64,000 bases of DNA, taken from assembly GCF_018613415.1 (NCBI RefSeq), contig NZ_JAGGQG010000002.1:558001-622000 (forward strand), read 5' to 3'. The DNA is from Bacillus sp. ISL-18. GTDB taxonomy: Bacteria > Bacillota > Bacilli > Bacillales > Cytobacillaceae. The notes beneath the pieces were generated by a model. That model saw nothing but the letters and a program-made list of their open reading frames with translations. It had not been told where the DNA came from and searched no databases. Every line of letters starts with the position of its first letter. Position 1 is the stretch's first letter. Shown here in pieces: positions 38,091 to 45,136 of the stretch. The position numbers and the translations under genes are program-made.

Positions 38091-38240
38091 TTAGTATCCA
38101 CGAGAACTGATATTATTTAAAATTGAATTATATTCTTGGTCACTAATAATACCTAACATTTTACATAGGGAGGAATTTAATAAGATCCTTTTCTTTATTC
38201 GTTTAGATGGATACATTCTTATCAACTCCTTTATTTTCAT
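38091..38240 (-). CDS. Small 49-residue frame
   Basis: ATG at 38240 lies 9 bases after AGAGGAG. A second in-frame ATG at 38216 also has its own AAAGGAG, which gives a 41-residue form. The product is basic at the start (MYPSKRIKKRILL) and has SDQEYNSILNNI near the end. No family recognised. Confidence 0.45.
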   Translation of the reverse strand: MKIKELIRMYPSKRIKKRILLNSSLCKMLGIISDQEYNSILNNISSRGY

Positions 38241-38471
38241 TATATTTTACTCCTCTAAAAAGTTTCCTTCAACCAAAAAAAATTCATAAAGGAAAAAATA
38301 TTGCCCATAAAATAGAAAAAAACTTACCTGACATTAGGGGGGCGGTATTTTAACTGTTACTAAGCTAAACTGCTATGTTTGTTTAAGTGCAACCTTTCAC
38401 AATCTTTATTTTAATAAAATATCCATCTGCAACGAAAGTCGCCAATTGAACGGAGGCTTTTTATTTTGCCG

Positions 38472-38511
38472 TCACAAAACGTTGATTCCAGACCACAAGT
38501 TCAAGTGTAAC
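38472..38511 (+). promoter_or_regulatory. Phage promoter-like motif, copy 1
   Basis: TCACAA (38472), 14 bases, ACCACAAGT (38492), 5 bases, TGTAAC (38506). The same three blocks at the same distances occur at 40040-40079. The gap to the start codon is 29 bases here and 28 there. No standard -10 is present. Confidence 0.55.
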
Positions 38512-38540
38512 GCAAAACACTTTCGGAAGGGGGAATCACG

Positions 38541-39131
38541 TTGGGAACTATTAACGGTAAATTAGTCGTCAAAATTGCCTTGTGTGGTAAAATGCGAAGC
38601 GGCAAAGACACGGTTGCCAATTTCCTTCGTGAAAAGCACAAGTTCACAGGTTTTCGTTTTTCCGAAGGGATTTGGGAAACGATTCGTCTTTTATATCGGC
38701 AAGTTTACGCAAAGCGGCATGAAGAAAAACCACGCAAATTGCTTCAAGATATCGGGCAAAAAATGCGGGAAGTTGACCCGGACGTTTGGGTCAATTACAC
38801 GTTCAACAAAATCGAAGAAGTCAGGGCAAATCGGGTCGTTGTGTCCGACCTTCGGCAGCCGAACGAATTTAACGAATTGAAGCAACAAGGATTCTTTATT
38901 GTCCGTGTAAGTGCGGAAGACAGGATTCGTTTGAACCGTATTCTTGCGGAGAACGACAACTTCGATATTCAAGACTTATATCATGAAACCGAACGTTACA
39001 TTGACGGGTTCAAGGTTGATTTCGAAATTCAAAACAATGGAACTATCGAAGAACTACTTCAACAATCACAAGCGGCATTTGATAAGGCCGTTCAATATGT
39101 GAAAGGGGGAAAACCAGGGGGGCGAATATAA
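38541..39131 (+). CDS. Phage-type deoxynucleoside monophosphate kinase
   Basis: 196 residues with P-loop GKMRSGKDT near the N-terminus, then RKLLQDIGQKMR and VVSDLRQPNEF, as in the dNMP kinases of large Bacillus phages. It would phosphorylate dNMPs for phage DNA synthesis. Start TTG follows GGAAGGGGG by 7 bases. First of a four-gene phage-like unit; stop overlaps the next ATG. Confidence 0.8.
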   Translation: MGTINGKLVVKIALCGKMRSGKDTVANFLREKHKFTGFRFSEGIWETIRLLYRQVYAKRHEEKPRKLLQDIGQKMREVDPDVWVNYTFNKIEEVRANRVVVSDLRQPNEFNELKQQGFFIVRVSAEDRIRLNRILAENDNFDIQDLYHETERYIDGFKVDFEIQNNGTIEELLQQSQAAFDKAVQYVKGGKPGGRI

Positions 39132-39523
39132 TGGGTGCTGCTTCAATTGATTTGAAGTCAAACGAACACACAGAATATCCGATTGAAACGCCGCAAGGGG
39201 TGAACGCCTTATTATCAAACATTCATCACGTTCGAAGTGCTGCAATTGATAAAGGCGATTTCGACGCTATTAATTTGTTGATAGACTTCCAAATTGCATA
39301 TTCAAAAATAAACGTGACCCCACGCCAAAGACAAGCGATTCAGTTAGTCTATTTCGCAGATTTGACGCAAAGGGAAGCGGGCGAAATCATGGGAATTTCA
39401 CAGCAAGCGGTTCAACAATTGATTCAATCGGTCGTGAATAAAATTGCCGAACAATATAAGAAGGATTTGAACGACGTCAAAGGGGGAAGCAATCATGAAT
39501 CTATTCCAAGCGATTACAAATAA
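39131..39523 (+). CDS. Sigma-like helix-turn-helix protein
   Basis: 130 residues. The C-terminal half is a sigma region 4 type HTH: TPRQRQAIQLVYFADLTQRE then AGEIMGISQQAVQQLI. No region 2 is seen, so it is a phage regulator rather than a full sigma factor. It overlaps its neighbours at both ends (TAATG upstream, 29 bases downstream). A duplicated promoter-like motif on both sides of it (38472, 40040) is a candidate target. Confidence 0.75.
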   Translation: MGAASIDLKSNEHTEYPIETPQGVNALLSNIHHVRSAAIDKGDFDAINLLIDFQIAYSKINVTPRQRQAIQLVYFADLTQREAGEIMGISQQAVQQLIQSVVNKIAEQYKKDLNDVKGGSNHESIPSDYK

Positions 39524-39902
39524 ACACTATTTTGACGGTATGTTTATCGCCAATTACAAGGTTCGTATGGATAAGGAAGTATCGAAATTATTGTCGCTGC
39601 TGAACGTGAACGGGCAACCGCCTTCTTTGGATATCCGCAAGCAAGCGATCGAAGCGATATGTGAAGCCTATATCGAACAAACGGGTGAAGTCCCAGACGG
39701 CGTTCAAGTTCAACGATTGGGAAATTGGTTATTGCTCGAAGATATGACGAATAATCACCCTGACAAAGTAACCCGTGAAGAATATCCATTCTTGACTAAA
39801 CGGCAGCTTCGAACCCGGTACAATCGGGAACGGGCAGACGAAACAATCGAAGAAAAACTGACCCGTCAAAATTATCTTGGTGGTAAAAAGCAATCAATGT
39901 AA
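39495..39902 (+). CDS. Phage-like hypothetical protein
   Basis: 135 residues, soluble, charged. RBS AAAGGGGG. Contains PSLDIRKQAIEAICEAYIEQ and a basic C-terminus (TKRQLRTRYNRERADE). No family recognised with confidence. The start lies inside the sigma-like gene, which suggests translational coupling. Confidence 0.65.
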   Translation: MNLFQAITNKHYFDGMFIANYKVRMDKEVSKLLSLLNVNGQPPSLDIRKQAIEAICEAYIEQTGEVPDGVQVQRLGNWLLLEDMTNNHPDKVTREEYPFLTKRQLRTRYNRERADETIEEKLTRQNYLGGKKQSM

Positions 39903-39960
39903 AAAGGCTGAATAATATTCGAGCGTGTCCCAATAGGGGTGGCGTTTTTAATTTGGCAAG

Positions 39961-39985
39961 AAAAAAAGACCTTCGGCAAAAGGTC
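39961..39985 (-). terminator. Orphan minus-strand terminator
   Basis: GACCTT/AAGGTC stem which, on the minus strand, is followed by T7. There is no minus-strand gene to its right for 2.4 kb, so what it ends is unclear. Confidence 0.5.
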
Positions 39986-40039
39986 GTAAGAAAAAATAAC
40001 AGAAATTTTCAAAACAATTATAAAAAATTTTTTGTTGCG

Positions 40040-40079
40040 TCACAATCCCCGATATTCAAACCACAAGTCACGGTGTAAC
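40040..40079 (+). promoter_or_regulatory. Phage promoter-like motif, copy 2
   Basis: TCACAA (40040), 14 bases, ACCACAAGT (40060), 5 bases, TGTAAC (40074): the same arrangement as 38472-38511, before the second phage-like unit. Confidence 0.55.
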
Positions 40080-40107
40080 AACGACAAACCGAAAGGGGAA
40101 ATCGTAC

Positions 40108-40425
40108 GTGACTTTATTGAAAGAACAAACGACGCTAACAAACCAAGCAAAGGAATTCGAAAGTTTCCTTCAAGTAAGTGAGGGATTCAAACGGGGAACA
40201 GCTGCATTTTTCGCAAAACAAATCCAAGATTTCGTTCAAAGCGAATTGACTCCGAAGGCATACTTCGAAGCTATTAATCCAAACGACGAGAGGGCAGGAG
40301 AAACGTTCTTGATGAATTTCCGACACTTCGTTCAATTCCAGCAAAACCAATATTTCGAAGATTTCCATGAACTTCGTTGGGAACTTGTTCGAAAACATGT
40401 AAGGGGGGTCTTTCTAATATGGTAA
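40108..40425 (+). CDS. Phage-like hypothetical protein
   Basis: 105 residues, soluble (SEGFKRGTAAFFAKQIQDFV, NPNDERAGETFLMNF). Start GTG with GAAAGGGG upstream. Its end overlaps the DHH gene start by 7 bases, so the two were one unit. No family recognised. Confidence 0.62.
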   Translation: MTLLKEQTTLTNQAKEFESFLQVSEGFKRGTAAFFAKQIQDFVQSELTPKAYFEAINPNDERAGETFLMNFRHFVQFQQNQYFEDFHELRWELVRKHVRGVFLIW

Positions 40426-41113
40426 TTCTTCCACAAAACGCAATTATGTTTTCTCACAATGATCTGGACGGAATCGGGGGCGGAATTCTTTTCAAAGCCG
40501 CACTTGGTTCACACGCCGAAGTTCATTATTGTTCCTATCAAAATGTGGACGACAAAATCAATCAACGCTTGGACGAATTAGAAAACTCGGCCGACTTTCC
40601 GTTTATTCTGATTGCGGACTTGGGAATCAAGGAACAAACGGCGAAACGTCTTGACCGGTATCAAGGCGGAAAACGTTGGCTCGATCATCATAAAACGAAT
40701 ATCGAACTTGTAAGCCGCTTTGATTGGGCGACGATTGACGTTGAAGCAAGCGGAACATTGTTGGTCTTTGATGAATTCGAAAACATTCCAAGAAGTTTCC
40801 GTGATTTTGCAATTCTTGTGGAACTCTTGACCAAATAATTCTTGATAGAATTGCCGATCATTCGCAATCCCTTCCGTTGAATCTTATCCTTGAAGCCCGC
40901 TTCAATGAACTAATGAAGAAGGGAATCACATTACAAGGTGAAATCGCCTATTTACAAGAGGAAGAAGATTATCAATTCGTTGAAGGTCAAATTGAAGTAA
41001 AGAAACGCCGTCTGGATATGATAAAAGGTCAGCTTTCTGAACTTCAAAACGTCGGAGAAATGCTATCAAAATATAATGCATTCGAACGGGAATTCGAAAT
41101 CTTGGTAATGTAA
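40419..41113 (+). pseudogene. DHH-family phosphoesterase, internally deleted
   Basis: The first frame (40419-40838) gives HNDLDGIGGGILF, DLGIKEQTAKRLD and DHHKTN, the DHH motifs of NrnB-like oligoribonucleases, and stops after AILVELLTK. Two bases on, another frame reads ILDRIADHSQSLPLNLILEA and runs to 41113, which looks like the same protein's C-terminal part. Some 35 codons seem lost, with a frame change. Confidence 0.72.
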
Positions 41114-41114
41114 A

Positions 41115-41436
41115 ATGGCAATTGAAAAATCATTGTCACGAGAAGATATAGCTGAATTGATAACGAGACGGCGAAGACAAATCCTTGTTCATTCTGTGAT
41201 TTATTATCGTTGGAACGACGGATATGATTGAAGACCATACCTTCGATTTATGGTAGAAAGAACTTGCCGAACTTCAAGGGAAATATCCGGGTATAGCCGC
41301 TGAATGTGAATGGCATGAAGCGTTTGCTGATTTCGACGGGGCAACGGCTGCTTTCCTTCCACTTGCAGACCCCGACGCATTGAACATGGCTGGTCGAGTC
41401 TTGAACGCCGTGAAAGTTATAAATAGATATCAATAA
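41115..41436 (+). pseudogene. Phage-like gene with frameshift and stop
   Basis: It starts MAIEKSLSREDIAELITRRR and reads to YYRWND. A change of frame gives MIEDHTFDLW, a TAG stop, then KELAELQGKYPGIAAECEWH and so on to INRYQ. Read together they form one protein of about 105 residues interrupted twice. The beginning resembles the short N-terminal domain of NAD-dependent DNA ligases (Y-R-x-D...IxDxxxD), but that is a weak similarity. Confidence 0.6.
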
Positions 41437-41600
41437 TTGGACGCCGTTCTGTAAAAGTTGGTGAACTTACAGTTGTAGTTCGAAGTAACACACCAAGTGA
41501 AGAAGCAATTATAATTTTCAATACTTGGATAAATAAAAAGGGTTACGAAATAGTGAGAAGTGTTCCATCAAATAAATCGAATAAACACTACTGCAACTAG
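41436..41600 (+). pseudogene. Small phage-like fragment
   Basis: 54 codons without a usable start (IGRRSVKVGELTVVVRSN then TWINKKGYEIVRSVPSN), closed by a terminator at 41601-41630. Looks like the 3' part of a small phage gene. The bases 41631-41812 beyond it hold no gene that I can see. Confidence 0.45.
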
Positions 41601-41630
41601 GCAATGTTATAAAAACATTGCTCTTTTATT
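41601..41630 (+). terminator. Terminator of the phage-like block
   Basis: GCAATGTT/AACATTGC stem directly after the stop at 41600, then TCTTTTATTT. Confidence 0.75.
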
Positions 41631-41812
41631 TAAATTAAATTAACGAAAAAGCCGACAACTTTAATTCCCCGACCATAAATATTATAAACTTTATAAAGAT
41701 AAAACACCTTGTCTACAAATACGGAAAGGTCTGTGACAGCGCTAATTTCTTTTCCGTTATTGGACACATTAAAAAATACATGCAATATTCCTAGTAGAGG
41801 TGAAATCCACGC

Positions 41813-42286
41813 ATGACTTCAAAGAAGCACAAAGTTTTTAATTTAATTTTAATAATGATTCCCTGGTTATCATTATTATTTATAGGTAAAAAGACTTTCA
41901 AACGATATTCATTTGCTGGTGTTTTTATATCTATTTTTGAAATTATTAATCATATATATGGACATCAGAGGAAGTGGTGGAAGTTTTATGATAAACCGAA
42001 ATCATTTTTAAGGGATGAGCTTCCCTTTGATATTGGACCATATATGCCTCTATCTTTGTGGATTCTTAAATTTTCGTATGGATACTTTAAAAGGTTTGTA
42101 TTAGTTAATGTTTTTGCTAATGCTTTCTTTGCTTTTCTCTTCATGCCTTTCCTTAAAAAATTTAAAATTGTTCGATTAAATCGATTAAACTACTTTCAAT
42201 TCTTTTTTTACATACACTATAAAGCCTATATATTGTATGGAGTACAGTATTTATTTGAAAAAGTGAGAATAAATAGACCATTTTGA
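41813..42286 (+). CDS. Island membrane protein, paralogue of 26911-27384
   Basis: 157 residues, four hydrophobic segments, basic. Same length and conserved blocks as the left-end protein (RKWWKFYDK, LWILKFSY, LYGVQYLFEK). RBS TAGAGGTG. Unknown function. Located just inside the right end of the island. Confidence 0.72.
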   Translation: MTSKKHKVFNLILIMIPWLSLLFIGKKTFKRYSFAGVFISIFEIINHIYGHQRKWWKFYDKPKSFLRDELPFDIGPYMPLSLWILKFSYGYFKRFVLVNVFANAFFAFLFMPFLKKFKIVRLNRLNYFQFFFYIHYKAYILYGVQYLFEKVRINRPF

Positions 42287-42325
42287 TACAATTTATTAGA
42301 TACCTTTTCTTAACAGCAGAATATG

Positions 42326-42374
42326 AAAAAGCGTCCGAACCCGTTTCCGCATAGCGGGGGAAAGACGCTTTTTT
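42326..42374. terminator. Bidirectional terminator before the island yktB copy
   Basis: AAAAAGCGTC/GACGCTTTTTT outer stem with an inner GC-rich part. It ends the island DUF1054 gene on minus and the membrane gene on plus. Confidence 0.8.
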
Positions 42375-42992
42375 CTATTTATACGCTAATTTATATAATG
42401 GGATAAGTGCTTCAAACGTATTTCTTACAACGTCCAAGAATTCGCTGCCGTTGGTTAAAATCGGGTCATTAGCTGCAATTTGTCGTCCAATAAGGAATTC
42501 CGCTTTTTTGACGTCCCGAAAACGTTCAAGTGTAGCTTTTAAGTTGATTTCCTTCATTGAAGTTGCGTCTTTTTTCATATGGTCTTGGGAAACAACAAAA
42601 TCTTTTGGAACGGTCGTTTTGATCGTTTTCAAGTTCTTCAAAAACGTCTTTGCCATTTCCTCTTTGTTCGGTAACTCGTAAATGAACGCCAACCAAATGA
42701 ATACATGGTCGTCAAATAAACCAACTTGAAAATGCGGGTGTTGTTTATATCCACGTTTGTTCCCCGCTATTGCCAACCAAGTATCTTTCGGGGCATTTAC
42801 AGTTCGACGGGCATGTTTTGCTATATGCAAAAACATTTCTTGTCCAAGGTTAACCGAAAGTTCGTCCGTTAATACTTGACCGATTTCACGGAACTTTGGT
42901 CGAATCCGTTCTTCAATTGCTTCCATTCTTGCGTCAAGACCTTCTATATTAAAAGTGTCAAAATCAGTCTTTGTAAATCCTTGAAATTGCAT
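42375..42992 (-). CDS. yktB: Complete DUF1054 (YktB-type) protein carried by the island
   Basis: 205 residues, full DUF1054: GFTKTDFDTFNIEGLDARME, HIAKHARRTVNAPKDTW, KRGYKQHPHFQVGLF and IPLYKLAYK. It differs clearly from the native remnants (for example AIEERIRPKFREIGQ against [15 protein letters not shown]), so it is not a simple duplicate. RBS AAGGAG 10 bases before ATG. It lies 92 bases downstream of the broken native gene in the same direction, so the native promoter can reach it. Function of the family unknown. Confidence 0.88.
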   Translation of the reverse strand: MQFQGFTKTDFDTFNIEGLDARMEAIEERIRPKFREIGQVLTDELSVNLGQEMFLHIAKHARRTVNAPKDTWLAIAGNKRGYKQHPHFQVGLFDDHVFIWLAFIYELPNKEEMAKTFLKNLKTIKTTVPKDFVVSQDHMKKDATSMKEINLKATLERFRDVKKAEFLIGRQIAANDPILTNGSEFLDVVRNTFEALIPLYKLAYK

Positions 42993-43074
42993 TTTTTAGG
43001 TACTCCTTCATCAAGTTTAATCGTTTTATTATGGGGGTAAAAGATAGAGACGGAGGGCTTGTAATCAATCATAC

Positions 43075-43094
43075 TTTGCGAACAACCCATGTAT
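43075..43094. other. Right attachment site (attR-like)
   Basis: TTTGCGAACA (43075-43084, island side) is joined to the core acccatgtat (43085-43094), which continues into the host gene (CCTTGGGCGG). The island arm is the inverted repeat of TGTTCACAAA at the left end. Confidence 0.7.
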
Positions 43095-43301
43095 CCTTGG
43101 GCGGATTAATTGTACGACGAGCATGTTTGGCCACATGGATGAACATTTCATCTCCCGTTAGAGCAGATAGCGTTGGTGCGAATATTCCCCTAATTGTTCT
43201 AGTTTCGGGCGAACCGTATTTTTTAAAGCCTCCATCCGTGGTTCTAATCCATCTATTAGAAATACATTGAAATCCTCAGTTGTAAAGCCGCCAAAATCCA
43301 T
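43085..43301 (-). pseudogene. yktB: yktB (DUF1054), 5' remnant right of the island
   Basis: From ATG 43301 (GGAGGT 6 bases before) it reads [20 protein letters not shown] and on to LEQLGEY. One missing T then shifts the frame, and in the corrected frame it continues [33 protein letters not shown], where the island begins. The reading stops early at 43158. The remaining part of the gene lies at 26442-26746. Confidence 0.88.
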
Positions 43302-43479
43302 TTTGTTACCTCCAACAATTGTTTGTCCATCATTGTAGCATAAGAAAGAAAAACGAAGAAGTTTGTTGCTCGTATGGGTTAACGCACATATTTGTTGCAA
43401 CATATCTAGGTGGCTCATAGTATACATTAAAACAAAAAAATCAGAAAAGTTAGTATAAAAATGGAAGGGGGAAGGAGTA

Positions 43480-43674
43480 ATGAAGCAGCTAATGAATACA
43501 TCTCTAAAAAAAGCAAGTGAAAAGGAAAGAACAGCCGTATTAAGATTAGAAATGGATTATGAATTGGCCACATTATTCGAGGCAATTGAAGAGAAGAATG
43601 AAAAGAAAATGAAAGAGTGTAAGCAAAAATTAGAAAAAATCCGCATGGAATTGTTACGCTTAAAGGCTTTTTGA
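43480..43674 (+). CDS. ykzI: YkzI-like small protein
   Basis: 64 residues, entirely helical and charged ([20 protein letters not shown], then [19 protein letters not shown]). It matches the position and the [15 protein letters not shown] motif of YkzI. Function unknown. First intact backbone gene right of the island. Confidence 0.75.
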   Translation: MKQLMNTSLKKASEKERTAVLRLEMDYELATLFEAIEEKNEKKMKECKQKLEKIRMELLRLKAF

Positions 43675-43741
43675 TCGATTTATAACCTAAGGAGTATACA
43701 GAGGGAATGAAACGTGGAGAGATAATAGATCGCTTGTTTTG

Positions 43742-43778
43742 AACGAACTCCAAATGGGAATAAGGGGAGTTCGTTTAT
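43742..43778 (+). terminator. Terminator after ykzI
   Basis: 10-bp perfect stem AACGAACTCC/GGAGTTCGTT with a T-rich tail. Confidence 0.75.
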
Positions 43779-43932
43779 TATTGTGCCCTTATGTGTGATG
43801 AGTTGAACGATCTGCTGGTGATGACTAAAAGTTGCTGTTAAAGCTCAATTTGATTAAGCTAGAAGTACATCAAATCATAAAAGGTGCATCATACTACATA
43901 CATTGAAATAAATGCACGAATGGAGGAAAGGT

Positions 43933-44730
43933 ATGAATTGGGAAACCATAGATGCCAACGCAAAACAATGGGTTAAAGAAGCAGGCGAAAAAATCCGGTT
44001 ATCCTTTAAGTCCAAGTTAAATATTGAAACGAAATCAAATCCCAATGATTTGGTTACAAACATTGATAAAGAAATTGAACAGTTTTTTATCCAACATATA
44101 AGAGCGGTCTATCCTGAACATAAGATTATGGGTGAAGAGGGGTTTGGAGATGAACTTCAAGACCTTGGGGGAATTGTTTGGTTAATTGATCCAATTGACG
44201 GAACGATGAATTTTATACACCAGCAAAGGAATTTTGCCATTTCTATCGGGATCTATGAAGATGGAGTAGGTAAAATTGGCCTCATTTATGATGTAGTCCA
44301 TGATGAGCTGTACCACGCATTTCGGGGAAAAGGTGCTTACATAAATGAAAATCCTCTACCAAAGCTTAAAGAAGCAACCATTAAGGAGTCCATTCTTGCT
44401 ATTAATGCCACTTGGGTTATTGAAAATAAAAGAATTGATCATAATTTAATGATTCCCTTGGTCCGAGATGCTCGGGGGACAAGATCATATGGAACAGCTG
44501 CTCTTGAAATGGTATTTTTAGCAGCGGGCAGGGTAGACGCCTATTTTTCAATGAGGCTTGCACCATGGGATTTTGCCGCAGGAGCAGTTATTATTGAAGA
44601 ACTTGGTGGAGTGGTGACCAATTTACGTGGTGAAAAACTTGATTTTCTTTCAAGAGATTCTTTGTTCGCAGCTAAACCAGGGCTTCACCAGACCATTTTA
44701 AAGGATTATTTAAAAAGTGGGCAATGGTAG
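43933..44730 (+). CDS. suhB: Inositol monophosphatase family protein
   Basis: 265 residues. Metal motifs: GEEGFG, WLIDPIDGTMNFIHQ (DPIDGT) and WDFAAGAVIIEELGG. It corresponds to YktC/SuhB, which hydrolyses sugar-type monophosphates; the true substrate in Bacillus is not settled. Start ATG 43933 is 6 bases after GGAGG. Confidence 0.9.
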   Translation: MNWETIDANAKQWVKEAGEKIRLSFKSKLNIETKSNPNDLVTNIDKEIEQFFIQHIRAVYPEHKIMGEEGFGDELQDLGGIVWLIDPIDGTMNFIHQQRNFAISIGIYEDGVGKIGLIYDVVHDELYHAFRGKGAYINENPLPKLKEATIKESILAINATWVIENKRIDHNLMIPLVRDARGTRSYGTAALEMVFLAAGRVDAYFSMRLAPWDFAAGAVIIEELGGVVTNLRGEKLDFLSRDSLFAAKPGLHQTILKDYLKSGQW

Positions 44731-44763
44731 AAAAGATGGCTGCCTGCTTAGTGATTAGCAAAA

Positions 44764-44795
44764 AAGAAGCCCGGGTCCGCCGAGCTTCTTTTATA
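44764..44795. terminator. Bidirectional terminator suhB/ylaF
   Basis: AAAGAAGC/GCTTCTTT stem overlapping the ylaF stop, with T runs on both strands. Confidence 0.8.
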
Positions 44796-44976
44796 ATTCT
44801 CCATTCTGCCGCATTTTTCTTTTGGTTTTAAACCCCATCCCCATAATAACAATCACAGCCGCAATACAGACAATTCCCCCAATTACACTGTGTTCACTAA
44901 TTGATATTCCAATTCCGACAATACTGACTGCTGCAAGGATTGCATAAATAAGTAAAGGCCATTTCACATTGTTCAT
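44791..44976 (-). CDS. ylaF: DUF5325 membrane protein YlaF
   Basis: 61 residues with two membrane helices (about 5-25 and 29-48) and a basic tail. It fits YlaF by position and pattern. Start ATG 44976 is 9 bases after AAGGGG. Function unknown. Confidence 0.78.
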   Translation of the reverse strand: MNNVKWPLLIYAILAAVSIVGIGISISEHSVIGGIVCIAAVIVIMGMGFKTKRKMRQNGEL

Positions 44977-45060
44977 CAGCACATTCCCCTTCTGTTCATC
45001 TGCGTTTTTGCTTTTTATTTCTATATTACATAAAATCATTTCAGGTTTCCACTTTATTTG

Positions 45061-45069
45061 TGGTATAAT
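45061..45069 (+). promoter_or_regulatory. Extended -10 promoter for typA
   Basis: TGGTATAAT, a perfect TG-n-TATAAT, 67 bases before the typA start; the -35 region is poor. Confidence 0.6.
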
Positions 45070-45136
45070 GTTTTAGTTGTATATGAAAAACTATAATTAA
45101 AAACAATTTCTTGAATAAAGGTAGGAGTGGAATTTT

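Larger units (their letters stand above)
37848..38410. repeat. Dispersed repeat copies (CTGCCCGTTAGTTTA type)
   Basis: Imperfect copies of a 30-45 base motif occur at about 37848-37876, 37908-37945 and 38358-38404. Others are at 33826-33860, 34203-34230 and 37393-37430. Shared pieces are CTGCCCgTTAGTTTA and CCTTTCACAATCT. They fall outside genes. The rest of this stretch contains one small minus-strand frame (38091-38240). Confidence 0.45.
26737..43094. mobile_element. 16.35-kb island inserted in yktB
   Basis: The two halves of the native DUF1054 gene are separated by this segment, and the 10-bp acccatgtat stands at both edges (26737-26746 and 43085-43094) as a direct repeat. Joining the host flanks across one copy restores the coding order DTWV-AFANN. 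The content is phage-like and accessory and much of it is broken. The only recombinase seen (29567-30862) has lost its N-terminal catalytic part, so the island is probably fixed. Confidence 0.85.

Noticed and set aside
26737..43094. Intact prophage or ICE
   Set aside because: No capsid, terminase, tail, relaxase or type IV secretion genes are seen, and the recombinase is truncated.
43031..43270. 79-codon open frame on the plus strand
   Set aside because: It is the antisense of the yktB 5' remnant and the island edge.
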